Assembly (NCBI GenBank): GCA_016125495.1
Contig: WGLQ01000004.1
Span: 1 to 64,000 of the forward strand
DNA length: 64,000 nt
Origin: Hyphomicrobiales bacterium
GTDB lineage: Bacteria; Pseudomonadota; Alphaproteobacteria; Rhizobiales; RI-29
Reading direction: 5' to 3'
Position numbers and translations under genes: made by a program. The first letter of the stretch is position 1; each line of letters starts with the position of its first letter. This document shows, piece by piece, positions 42,997-50,841 of this stretch. The notes under the pieces were generated by a model. It saw only the letters and a program-made list of their open reading frames with translations, did no database searches and was not told the DNA's origin.

Positions 42997-43821
42997 GTGA
43001 GCAGAATGATTTTATCTCTTGGGGCATTTGGCTTCCTCGCGGCGACCACCGGCGCCCCGGTCACGACCCCGGCTGCGGCCGAGTACTACGCCTCGGGCTA
43101 CTACCGGGTGGTCGATGTTCCCGGTGAGGCTCAAATCGATCTCCTCGCGCGCCCGAACCCCTATGCCCGCGTTCGGGCCTCGCTTCCGTTCAACGCCGAG
43201 CGCTTGCGCGCGACGGGCCGCGAGCGTGGGGGTTGGGTGGAATTGGCCCATCGCGGCGTGACCGGCTGGATCGATGCACGGTTCATCGCCGAGCACGAGG
43301 TCGACAAGCCGACCACCTATCGCGTTGCCGGGCTCGAGCAGTACGGCAGCCTCAACATCCGCGCCTCCGGCAGCGCCCAGTCACGCATCGTCGGCCAGAT
43401 CCCCTACGATGCCCGCGACGTTCTCAATTGCGGTCCCTGTGTCGCCAGCTGGTGTCCGATCCGCCATGAAGGCACCGACGGCTGGGTCCACCGCCGCTAT
43501 CTCGTCGCCGACCGGGGCGACGACGAAACGCTATATGATTCCACGCCTTACCTCGGCTCGGGCCTGGAGGAGCCACGCTACAACGACCGTAGGACCTACG
43601 ACCAGCGCTTCGGCGCACGGCGTGGTGATGGCAGGTCGTACGACGACGTGGACCTCGATGCGGACAGCGAGTTCGATGATGATCTGGCCTACGACGAGGA
43701 AAACAGTTCGGAAGACTATTACGACCGCCGCTATACGCAGCCCAGCTACGAGCGTTCCGTGACGCCGCGCTACGCCCGTCGTCTCTCGCGCGACCGCTCA
43801 CGCTGGCGCTACGGGTATTGA
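42997..43821 (+). CDS. Exported SH3-domain protein
   Basis: 274 residues. A signal peptide ends around residue 28 (TPAAA). Two bacterial SH3 units follow: one at about 40-88 (EAQIDLLARPNPYARVRASL and RGGWVELAHRGVTGWIDARF), the second at about 105-170 (YGSLNIRASGSAQSRIVGQI and CPIRHEGTDGWVHRRYL) with a CGPCVASWC cysteine cluster. The C-terminal 90 residues are rich in Asp, Tyr and Arg and look disordered. Such proteins bind wall glycan. Start is GTG at 42997 with AAGGAG nine bases upstream; ATG three codons later is possible. A very strong hairpin follows the stop. Confidence 0.87.
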   Translation: MSRMILSLGAFGFLAATTGAPVTTPAAAEYYASGYYRVVDVPGEAQIDLLARPNPYARVRASLPFNAERLRATGRERGGWVELAHRGVTGWIDARFIAEHEVDKPTTYRVAGLEQYGSLNIRASGSAQSRIVGQIPYDARDVLNCGPCVASWCPIRHEGTDGWVHRRYLVADRGDDETLYDSTPYLGSGLEEPRYNDRRTYDQRFGARRGDGRSYDDVDLDADSEFDDDLAYDEENSSEDYYDRRYTQPSYERSVTPRYARRLSRDRSRWRYGY

Positions 43822-43838
43822 GCGACCGCCGCCGCATC

Positions 43839-43882
43839 GGATGGCCCGGCCGGCCCCTCTCGACGGGGCGGCCGGGCCATCC
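43839..43882. terminator. Strong bidirectional hairpin terminator
   Basis: Arms 43839-43857 and 43865-43882 pair over 18 bases with a single bulged G, around a seven-base loop, directly between the convergent SH3 gene and the TetR-Rieske gene (stops at 43821 and 43889). This is the strongest stem I see in the window. Confidence 0.75.
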
Positions 43883-43888
43883 ACGACT

Positions 43889-45784
43889 CTAGAGGCTGGC
43901 CGGTCGCTCGAGGTTGGCCGCGACCGGCATGTCTGCCCGTACCCATCGCTGGAAAGCCGCCACGGCACTCTCCTTGGTGGGGTTGAGGAGGCCTGCGGAG
44001 TAGGCGCCGCTCGCCAGCCCTTTCTGCACTTGCGCGATCAGGGCCAGATCCTCGCCGTGCACCGCGAGGTTGATGCGGCGATTGAGCCAGCGAGCCGCCT
44101 TCATTCTGCGGTCGTCGCTCGGGTGTCCGTAGTTCCGGAACCGGATGCGCGATCGGCCGGGCCCGAGCGGCAGCACGTGCATGTAGTTGACCCCATCGGG
44201 ATAGATATTGAAGGCGACGCCCGGATAGAGGAAAAAATAGGTCCAGCGCCGCCGCATGTCTTCCGGCAGGTGCTCGACGGTCGGGAGCAGGTTCGCATAG
44301 GCCTTGACCGACCAGCCGCCCTTGGGTTGCTTTCGCATGGCATGGCTGAGCCGGATCACCCGCGTGGCGTCGTCCGACTTGCGCTCGTAGGCGAGGCTCA
44401 TCAGGGCGAAGAGCCCCGGGTGGCCGGTCGGGAAGTGGTAGTCCTCGAGGTAGTTGTCCCAGACGTTCTTCCAGTCCGCCTCCATCTCGTCGTCGAACGT
44501 TTCGTCCAGCGCCACCATCTCCTCGATGCGGTAGCGCGAGAGTTCCTCGGCATGCGGCGCGAGCCGGGCGGAAAGGCTCGCCCCCCCGCCCGGTCCTGGC
44601 GACCTCGGGCGCACGAAAACGAAACCGAACGCGATTTCGCATTCGACGGGCTTCAGGGAGAACGCGCCGCTATCGAAGGGAGGAAATGCCTTCTCGCCCG
44701 CCACGGCCCTGAGCTGGCCGTGATGGTCGAAACCCCATGCGTGATAGGGACAGCGGATGAGCCCTTCGCAATGTCCTGCGCCGCGAACCAACGGATGCGC
44801 GCGATGGGTGCAGACGTTGTGGAAGCCGCGCACCTCACCGTCCTCGCCACGGATGACGAAAACTCGCTCGCCGATGAGGTCGAGGCTGGCGTGTGCGCCC
44901 GGGCCGGCGATGTCGCTGACATGGCAGACCGGATGCCAGGCTGAAAGGTGGATTTCCCTGCGCTCGGCCTCGGCGAAGGTGCTCGAGCAATAGGTCCAGG
45001 CCGGAAGCGTGCGGGCTTCGACGAGCGCGTCGGGTTCACGTCCGCTGTCACCGGAGTGCGCAAGTGCCGCGGTGCCTTGCCTCGCTTCGGCCGATGTCGC
45101 TGAAAACGCATCCGGGAAAAAATTCCTGAGGTAGCGATGGCAGAGGGAGATCGCCTCGCCTCGCTCGAAGCTCGCGCGCTCGAGCAGAATGCGCTGCCAG
45201 AGGCTGTCGATCAGCCCGTCGAGCCCACGTGCCACGCTCTCGGCATCGAATGCCAGGTTGTCGCGCCGTATCAAGGCCTCGCACTGCTTCAGCATGATGT
45301 CGAATGCGAGTTTCTCACCACTCCCGCAGAGCGCCTGATACTCCTCGCGCGCTTGTGTTTCGGACCAGAAGGCATAGGTTGCCGCGACCTTTTCCGGGCT
45401 CGATAGCCGGCTGGAGAAGTTCACGTCGATCAGTGCCTTGAGCACATCCGCCGGATCACCGCTGGAGGCGGCGGCGGCTTCCTCGATGCCGCGCTGATAT
45501 TCCTCCGCCAATTCACGGAGCGCGGCCGTCAGCAGCGACTGTTTGGTCGCGAAGTGGAAGTTGACCATGCCCGCCGTCAGCCCGGCGAGCCCCGCCACCT
45601 TGGCGAGCGTGACGTCGGCTAGTCCGTGCGTGGCGATGACCTGGATCGTCGCGGCGATGAGTTCCTGACGCCGGTGATCGCCATGCCGGCGGTCTTGACG
45701 GGTGGGCGGTGCGGCGCGGCCGGCGCGGGCCGGTCCTGCGCTCTCGCTGGCGCCACCGGGTGCGCTGGCTGGTCGGTCGGGCAT
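43889..45784 (-). CDS. TetR (BetI-like) repressor fused to Rieske non-heme iron oxygenase
   Basis: One 631-residue open frame. Residues about 36-225 form a complete TetR regulator: HTH region (ATIQVIATHGLADVTLAKVA, AGLTAGMVNFHFATKQSLL) and a BetI-like ligand domain with DGLIDSLWQRILLE. About 35 linker residues follow, then a full Rieske oxygenase alpha subunit: TLPAWTY N-terminus, 2Fe-2S ligands Cys325, His327, Cys345, His348 (CTHRAH and CPYHAWG), and the mononuclear iron site NYLEDYHFPTGH (His450, His455) with Asp579. The bridging residue is Glu447, as in carnitine monooxygenase CntA, not the usual Asp, which points to quaternary amines. The linker has no ATG, GTG or TTG in frame, so the oxygenase cannot start separately. 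AGAGG lies six bases before the ATG. No reductase partner is nearby. Confidence 0.88.
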   Translation of the reverse strand: MPDRPASAPGGASESAGPARAGRAAPPTRQDRRHGDHRRQELIAATIQVIATHGLADVTLAKVAGLAGLTAGMVNFHFATKQSLLTAALRELAEEYQRGIEEAAAASSGDPADVLKALIDVNFSSRLSSPEKVAATYAFWSETQAREEYQALCGSGEKLAFDIMLKQCEALIRRDNLAFDAESVARGLDGLIDSLWQRILLERASFERGEAISLCHRYLRNFFPDAFSATSAEARQGTAALAHSGDSGREPDALVEARTLPAWTYCSSTFAEAERREIHLSAWHPVCHVSDIAGPGAHASLDLIGERVFVIRGEDGEVRGFHNVCTHRAHPLVRGAGHCEGLIRCPYHAWGFDHHGQLRAVAGEKAFPPFDSGAFSLKPVECEIAFGFVFVRPRSPGPGGGASLSARLAPHAEELSRYRIEEMVALDETFDDEMEADWKNVWDNYLEDYHFPTGHPGLFALMSLAYERKSDDATRVIRLSHAMRKQPKGGWSVKAYANLLPTVEHLPEDMRRRWTYFFLYPGVAFNIYPDGVNYMHVLPLGPGRSRIRFRNYGHPSDDRRMKAARWLNRRINLAVHGEDLALIAQVQKGLASGAYSAGLLNPTKESAVAAFQRWVRADMPVAANLERPASL

Positions 45785-45847
45785 CGGCTACCTCTGGTGC
45801 TGGGCACGCGGGTCTCGTCTCGGGCGAGCTTACGCACCGCGCGCCTC

Positions 45848-45863
45848 TCGAACAAGCATTCGA
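45848..45863. promoter_or_regulatory. Inverted repeat upstream of the TetR-Rieske gene, candidate operator
   Basis: TCGAA-CAAGCA-TTCGA forms perfect five-base arms 63 bases upstream of the start codon, in the 132-base gap after the EamA gene. TetR regulators usually bind such palindromes in their own promoter, so it could be the autoregulatory site of the fusion protein. The arms are short, hence low confidence. Confidence 0.35.
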
Positions 45864-45916
45864 TTATCGTCCCGACATCCTGCCGACGCCGGACGACGGA
45901 GGAGCCCGCCTGGGCG

Positions 45917-46951
45917 TCAGCTGGTCACCGCGTTCTGGCGCGTCAGCGCGTGCTGCAGCAACAGCACCGAGGCGACCACTACGACGGCGCCGGCAAGGCG
46001 CGCGCCGTTGAGTGGCTCGGCGAGGAACACCGCCGCCATCGCCAACGTGATCAGCGGCTCGAGGTTCAGCATCCCGGCGGTCAGCGCGGCCTTCCCGGAT
46101 TCGATGCCACGGAACATGGCGACGTAGGCAATGAGATAGGCGATGACGGCGGCGGCGCCTGCGATGACGAGGGTCGGGTTCACCTCCACCGGCAGCGGGT
46201 TTGCCAGCATCGCGCTGTAGACGAGCATCAGGATCAATCCGCTCGCCTTCATGTGCAGCGTCACTTGCGTCGTCGGCACACCGGCCAGCCAGCGCGCGTT
46301 GACGAAGAAATTGGCGGCAAAGCAGACCGAAGCGGCGCTGGCATAGAGGATGCCATCGAGCGCGAGGTCCGCCTTCCAGACCTCGAGGGCGAGACCGAGA
46401 CCGGCGAACGCGCCGAATGCAGCGAGCATTGCCATGGTCGGAGGAAGGCGGCGATCCGCCACCGCATCCAGGATCATGAGGAGGATTGGAAAAGTATAGA
46501 GGGTCAGGATCGCCAGACTGATTTCCATGCGCACGAACGAGCCGAGCAGCCCGATCATGCCGCATGCATAGATGAGTCCGCTTCCGAGCGCCCTGAGGAG
46601 ATGCTTGCGCTCTCCGAAGAGCGGCCGGCCCGAGGCCAGCAGCACCAGGCTCGCCAGGACGACGTAGGCCACGTAGCGCACGACCAGCATCGCCGCCACG
46701 GTGCCTCCAGCGGCGTAGTAGAAGCCCTGTGCCGTGTTGTTGACGCTGAGGAAAAAGGCCGCGACCAGACCCATGACGATGGCGATGGCGCCGGTTCTCT
46801 GGGTGACGCCCGCTGGGGAGCCTGCGGGCGTCATCGAACGATCATGCTCGCTCGCATCCCCGATTGCACCCGTCGCCGCAGCGAGCCGGCCGAGGCCGGC
46901 TGCCCCTGAGCCCTCGACAAGAACTCGTTTCGGAGCCGATCTGCCGTCCAT
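45917..46951 (-). CDS. EamA/DMT-family transporter
   Basis: 344 residues with ten membrane helices beginning at about residue 57 (IAIVMGLVAAFFLSVNNTAQ) and ending with FLAEPLNGARLAGAVVVVAS. The paired EamA repeats are plain: YVAYVVLASLVLLASGRPLF in the first, and LEPLITLAMAAVFLAEPLNG in the second. The substrate is unknown; its position just upstream of, and on the same strand as, the TetR-Rieske gene suggests an amine, amino acid or betaine-like compound. The start at 46951 is the best choice, with GGAAAGG upstream; a further start at 46834 lacks a ribosome site. Confidence 0.85.
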   Translation of the reverse strand: MDGRSAPKRVLVEGSGAAGLGRLAAATGAIGDASEHDRSMTPAGSPAGVTQRTGAIAIVMGLVAAFFLSVNNTAQGFYYAAGGTVAAMLVVRYVAYVVLASLVLLASGRPLFGERKHLLRALGSGLIYACGMIGLLGSFVRMEISLAILTLYTFPILLMILDAVADRRLPPTMAMLAAFGAFAGLGLALEVWKADLALDGILYASAASVCFAANFFVNARWLAGVPTTQVTLHMKASGLILMLVYSAMLANPLPVEVNPTLVIAGAAAVIAYLIAYVAMFRGIESGKAALTAGMLNLEPLITLAMAAVFLAEPLNGARLAGAVVVVASVLLLQHALTRQNAVTS

Positions 46952-47182
46952 CCTCGCGCCCTTTCCGGAGAGTGCGCACAAGAGCCTCACGGCGAGCCGT
47001 TCAGTCAAGCGAAAGAGCGGCGGCCGGCTGCGGACCAGCCATGCACCCGCCGACATGGCTCGGCTTCGTCTGGTGGTTCGCTGTGCGCGTGGTCCAGACG
47101 ATGGACAGCGGGGCGCTGGTTATGGCAATCGCTCGACCTGGGCTTCGTCGTGCCCGCGACGTTACGGCTGTGAGGGGATGGC

Positions 47183-48055
47183 ATGTCGCCGCGACCCAAC
47201 GTCCACGAGCCACCGGCAGCCACACTGGTGCGTGTGCGTGAGGGGCTCGACAGGAACGAACTGACCGACCGGATCTTCTCCGGCGATCTCGTGGCTTTCG
47301 AGGGCCTCCCCTCGGCCGCTCGCATCGTCGCACTCGCGCGCGACGTTCTCGCCCGCGAGTTCGCCCCGCTCGATTGCATGACGGCGCACGAAAACCTCGA
47401 TCCGGCGGCGCTCAAGTCCCGCTTGCTCGCGGCACGGCGACGCTTTGCCAGCGACCCCGAAGTGGCCGCGCGCTATGCAGCCATGCTGATCGAGGCCGGC
47501 TGCGATCCGCGCGAGACCTACCGCGACCGCTTCGTTCTGCGCGGCGTCCCGCCGGTGCGCGCTCTCGACGCAGACACACGTGTGGTGTTGCCCGCCCACC
47601 GGGATACGTGGGGTTCCGGTTTTCCTGCCCAGATCAACTGGTGGATGCCCGTGCACCCGCTGGTCGACGGGCGCACCATGGTGATCTACCCGGATGCGTT
47701 CCGCGCGAAGGTTGCCAACGACAGCGAGGGCTGGGATTGGCGGCGTGCCCGCCAGCCGGGCTATCCGGCGCTTCCCACGGCGCCCGCATCCATGCTCGCA
47801 GGATTGTCGGCCCGCCCCGTCCTGCTCGAGCCGGGCACATTGCTCGCCCTTTCGGGCGCGCATCTCCATGCGACACAGGTGAACCGCACGCCTCTGCCGC
47901 GCTTTTCGACCGACACGCGCACTGTCGACCGACGCGATCTCCTCGCCGGTCGCGGCGCCCCCGACGTCGATCATGGCCGCGTTCCGTTCGCCTGCGAGTG
48001 GTTCCGCCGCCTCGGCGATGGTAGCCCGCTGGCGATCAACGACTTGGGCGCTTGA
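47183..48055 (+). CDS. Fe(II)/2-oxoglutarate oxygenase-like protein (jelly-roll fold)
   Basis: 290 residues, cytoplasmic. VVLPAHRDTWGSGFPAQINW (134-153) provides the HxD pair (His139, Asp141), and LEPGTLLALSGAHLHATQVN (215-234) the distal His (227 or 229) on the typical PGTL-x-FSG strand; RFSTDTRTV (240-248) supplies an Arg for the 2-oxoglutarate carboxylate. Together this is the 2-His-1-carboxylate site of the phytanoyl-CoA-hydroxylase-like branch. The length is close to PhnY, which hydroxylates aminoethylphosphonate, but I cannot claim orthology. GAGGGG and a short spacer precede the ATG. It is followed, at 198 bases on the same strand, by an HD-domain gene of the kind that cleaves hydroxylated phosphonates. 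Confidence 0.72.
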   Translation: MSPRPNVHEPPAATLVRVREGLDRNELTDRIFSGDLVAFEGLPSAARIVALARDVLAREFAPLDCMTAHENLDPAALKSRLLAARRRFASDPEVAARYAAMLIEAGCDPRETYRDRFVLRGVPPVRALDADTRVVLPAHRDTWGSGFPAQINWWMPVHPLVDGRTMVIYPDAFRAKVANDSEGWDWRRARQPGYPALPTAPASMLAGLSARPVLLEPGTLLALSGAHLHATQVNRTPLPRFSTDTRTVDRRDLLAGRGAPDVDHGRVPFACEWFRRLGDGSPLAINDLGA

Positions 48056-48253
48056 GGGAACCGACAAAGGTCCGCCGCTGTCTATATCCGCCGCTCGATC
48101 GCGCGCGTTCACTCTTGCCCGCCGGTGCGGTGCTGCTAGTGTCCGCGTTCGGAGCCCAGTGGCGCCGCGACGATGGTTGAAGGTCTGGATCGTGGTTCGG
48201 GGGACGCGGCGGACGCGACCGTTCCATCGTCCGAAATCCGAAGGGTGAGAGCG

Positions 48254-48865
48254 ATGGCGAATGCGCGAGTGGTCGGTTTCCGCCAGATGAAGGACGGCAC
48301 GCGGGAGGATTATGCCCTGCTCGAGGAGTTGGAGCATGATTTTGCGGCCGGCCTGCCCTCGCGAATCATGCGCGCCATGGCCGAACTCGACGAATCGCTC
48401 TCCGGCTATCAGGTCACCCGCCTCGAGCACTCGCTGATCTCGGCCACCATGGCCGAGCGCGATGGCGCCGACGCCGACTGGGTGGTCGCCGCGCTCATCC
48501 ACGACATCGGCGACGGCCTCGCTCCCTACAACCACGACAGTCTCGCCGCCGCGATCGCAGCCCCTTATGTCCGCGACGAATGCACGTGGGTCCTTCGCAC
48601 CCACGGCATCTTCCAGCTCTTCTACTATGGTCACCACGTCGGCGCCGACCAGCACGCCCGCAACAAGTACCGCGACCATCCGTTCTACGAGTCGGGCGCG
48701 CTCTTCACGGAGCGCTGGGATCAGTCCGCATTCGATCCCGATTACCCCTTCCAGCCGCTCGAGCATTTTCGCCCGGTCGTCGAGGAGGTCTTCACCCGCA
48801 AGGCCTGGGACGAGCGCAATATCCGCACCGGTGTGCGTGTTCCGATGGTGCCGGGCCGCGCCTGA
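48254..48865 (+). CDS. HD-domain protein of the PhnZ/TmpB-like diiron oxygenase type
   Basis: 203 residues. The HD metal ligands can be followed in order: VTRLEHSLISATMAERDGAD (His59), VVAALIHDIGDGL (His83, Asp84), PYNHDSLAA (His94), VLRTHGIFQLFYY (His117) and ERWDQSAFDPDY (Asp156). This six-ligand pattern with EHS and HDIG is that of the mixed-valent diiron oxygenases PhnZ and TmpB rather than of hydrolytic phosphohydrolases, and the size (about 190-200) fits. PhnZ and TmpB oxidatively cleave alpha-hydroxyphosphonates made by a partner Fe/2-oxoglutarate oxygenase, which the preceding gene resembles. Databases tend to label this family phosphohydrolase. GGTGAGAG precedes the ATG. The substrate is unproven. 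Confidence 0.72.
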   Translation: MANARVVGFRQMKDGTREDYALLEELEHDFAAGLPSRIMRAMAELDESLSGYQVTRLEHSLISATMAERDGADADWVVAALIHDIGDGLAPYNHDSLAAAIAAPYVRDECTWVLRTHGIFQLFYYGHHVGADQHARNKYRDHPFYESGALFTERWDQSAFDPDYPFQPLEHFRPVVEEVFTRKAWDERNIRTGVRVPMVPGRA

Positions 48866-48935
48866 ATTCGCCACCAGGCCCGCCGTCGCGTCGCGGTGGA
48901 CACGGTGGTCGCCCGGTCGTGCCGCCGGCCGACGC

Positions 48936-49781
48936 TCAGGCCTTCAGTGCCTTCGCATGGTGCGCGATGTGCTCGCCGATGAACGAGGCGATGAAGAAAT
49001 AGCTGTGGTCGTAGCCCTTGCGCATCCGTAGGCGGAGCGGATGGCCGCTGCGCTCGCAGGCCTCGGCGAGGAGATGCGGCTTTAGCTGGCTCTCGAGGAA
49101 ATTGTCCGCATCACCCTGATCGATCAGCAATTCGAGCCGTTCCGGCGCATCGGCGATGAGCGCCACCGTATCGTGCGCCCGCCATCCCGCGCGGTCCGAT
49201 CCGAGGTATCCCGAGAGGGCTTTTTCCCCCCACGGACATTGCGTCGGCGCGACGATCGGGGCGAACGCCGAGACGGAGCGAAACCGGCCGGGGTTCCGCA
49301 GCGCGATGGTCAGCGCGCCATGTCCGCCCATGGAGTGGCCCGAGATCGCCTCCCGCCCGGCATCGAGTGGAAAATGCCCTGCCACGTGCTCCGGCAAGTC
49401 GCGCGTCACGTAGTCGTACATGCGGTAGTGTCGTGACCAGGGCGCCTCCGTTGCGTTGACGTAGAACCCCGCGCCGAGACCGAAGTCGTAAGCAGCGTCC
49501 GGATCGTCGGGCACGTCCTCGCCCCGCGGGCTGGTGTCCGGCGCAACGATCGCGATGCCGTGCTCGGCGGCATAGCGCTGGGCGCCGGCCTTAGTGACGA
49601 AATTCTCGTCCGTGCATGTCAGTCCCGACAGCCAATAGAGCACCGGCACCGGCTGGTGCTCGGCAACGGGCGGCAGATAGATGGCGTAGATCATGTCGAC
49701 GCCGCAGCTTACGGACCGATGGCGCACACGAATCTGGCGGCCCTCGAAGCAGCGCACGTCCGAGATGATGTCGGCGCTCAT
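48936..49781 (-). CDS. fghA: S-formylglutathione hydrolase
   Basis: 281 residues of alpha/beta-hydrolase fold, the normal length. SGHSMGGHGALTIAL holds the nucleophile Ser, GDADNFLESQL the Asp and GYDHSYFFIASF the His; PVLYWLSGLTCTDENF, GIAIVAPDTSPRG and VNATEAPWSRHYRMYDYV are the esterase-D-type signatures that identify the enzyme. It hydrolyses S-formylglutathione to formate and glutathione in formaldehyde detoxification. ATG at 49781 suits the GGGGAG site better than the ATG two codons earlier. It starts 15 bases after the ornithine-cyclodeaminase-like gene. Formaldehyde would be released by the Rieske enzyme or the dimethylglycine-dehydrogenase-like protein. Confidence 0.92.
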   Translation of the reverse strand: MSADIISDVRCFEGRQIRVRHRSVSCGVDMIYAIYLPPVAEHQPVPVLYWLSGLTCTDENFVTKAGAQRYAAEHGIAIVAPDTSPRGEDVPDDPDAAYDFGLGAGFYVNATEAPWSRHYRMYDYVTRDLPEHVAGHFPLDAGREAISGHSMGGHGALTIALRNPGRFRSVSAFAPIVAPTQCPWGEKALSGYLGSDRAGWRAHDTVALIADAPERLELLIDQGDADNFLESQLKPHLLAEACERSGHPLRLRMRKGYDHSYFFIASFIGEHIAHHAKALKA

Positions 49782-49796
49782 GGTCATTCTCCCCGG

Positions 49797-50753
49797 TTAT
49801 CTTGCGATGGATGGCTCCGACCGCTCGAGTGCGAGCCGGCCGGCGACGAGATCCTCCAGCGCGCAGCCACAGGACTTGAAGACGGTGATTTCTTCCGCCC
49901 CCCGCCGTCCAGGGTGCGCGCCCGCGCAGAGGCCGGCAAGGTCGCTCGCAACACTCGCCCGTGTGATGGAACCGGATGCGATCGCCTGGATGATGTCGCC
50001 CGCCTCCTCGTCGGCCCCTTCGTGGGTGTCGGTGACGATCACGGCGGCCCGCCGCATGACTTCGTCGTCGCTTTCGCGCATCCGTGGCGTATAGGCGCCG
50101 ATGAGGTCCACGTGCGTGCCTGCCTCGAGGTCGCGTCCGAGGATGAGCGGCGCGGTCGCATTCGTTGCCGCGCTGACGATGTCGGCGGTTTTCAATCCCT
50201 CCGCGACGCTCGCCACGGCCGACGCATCGAGACCGAGTGCCCGCAATTCGGCGGCCCGGGCCTCCGCCTCCTGCCGCCTGCGGCCCCAAACCAGGAATCG
50301 CTCGATCGGACGCACGGCCGCCATCGCCAGCGGCACGTTGAGCGACAGTCGCCCGGTGCCGAGCATGAGATGCACGCGCGCGTCGGACCGCGCGAGGTAG
50401 TCGGCCGCGAGCGCCGAGGCTGCTGCCGTGCGGCGCGCCGTCAATTCCGCCCCGTCCATCGCCGCCCGCGCCTGTCCCGTCTTGCCGTCGAACACAACAT
50501 AAAGTCCGTCGATCCCCGGAAGCCCGCGTTGCGAGTTGCGGGCAAAGAGCGTCACCAGTTTGACGCCGATGGTGTCCTCGGCGCGCCACGCCGGCATCAT
50601 GAGCAGCGCGGCGCTGTCGCCACCGTCGAGTTCGATGGTGTGCACGCTGCGCGGCGGCGCCGTCACGGGGTCGCCGAAGCCGCACCGCAGTGCCTCGATC
50701 AACTCGCGCCAGTCGAGGGCCTTTCGAACCTGCTCGCCGTCGAGTATGCGCAT
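49797..50753 (-). CDS. Ornithine cyclodeaminase/mu-crystallin family protein
   Basis: 318 residues. A Rossmann domain holds LMLGTGRLSLNVPLAMAAV, with the family's GxG-type dinucleotide loop, and ADIVSAATNATAPLILGRDL; VHTIELDGGDSAALLMMPAW and IGVKLVTLFARNSQRGLPG form the substrate cradle with the conserved Lys. RHVD-type motifs are replaced by THVDLIGAYTPRMRESDDEV. Members deaminate ornithine to proline, or act as delta-1-pyrroline-2-carboxylate or N-substituted amino acid reductases, so the reaction cannot be fixed by family alone. GGAGG lies five bases before the ATG. It lies between the PuuB-like oxidase and S-formylglutathione hydrolase, all on the minus strand. Confidence 0.85.
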   Translation of the reverse strand: MRILDGEQVRKALDWRELIEALRCGFGDPVTAPPRSVHTIELDGGDSAALLMMPAWRAEDTIGVKLVTLFARNSQRGLPGIDGLYVVFDGKTGQARAAMDGAELTARRTAAASALAADYLARSDARVHLMLGTGRLSLNVPLAMAAVRPIERFLVWGRRRQEAEARAAELRALGLDASAVASVAEGLKTADIVSAATNATAPLILGRDLEAGTHVDLIGAYTPRMRESDDEVMRRAAVIVTDTHEGADEEAGDIIQAIASGSITRASVASDLAGLCAGAHPGRRGAEEITVFKSCGCALEDLVAGRLALERSEPSIAR

Positions 50754-50841
50754 GTCGACCTCCTTTGATCTCCCCAAAGGCACTTCCGGTCCCGTGCCTC
50801 CATCCGTTCGATGCGATCCCAGTCCGCTTTGCCGCTTACAG

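Noticed and set aside
45040-45130. Possibility that the TetR and Rieske parts are two genes split by an error
   Set aside because: I re-read the junction codon by codon: the frame is continuous and the oxygenase frame has no start codon in the linker, so a split would leave the enzyme without a start. Sequencing confirmation is still the decisive test.
47183-48865. Naming the oxygenase pair phnY/phnZ or tmpA/tmpB
   Set aside because: The HD protein fits the family pattern but the partner does not show clear TmpA or PhnY identity, so no symbol is given.
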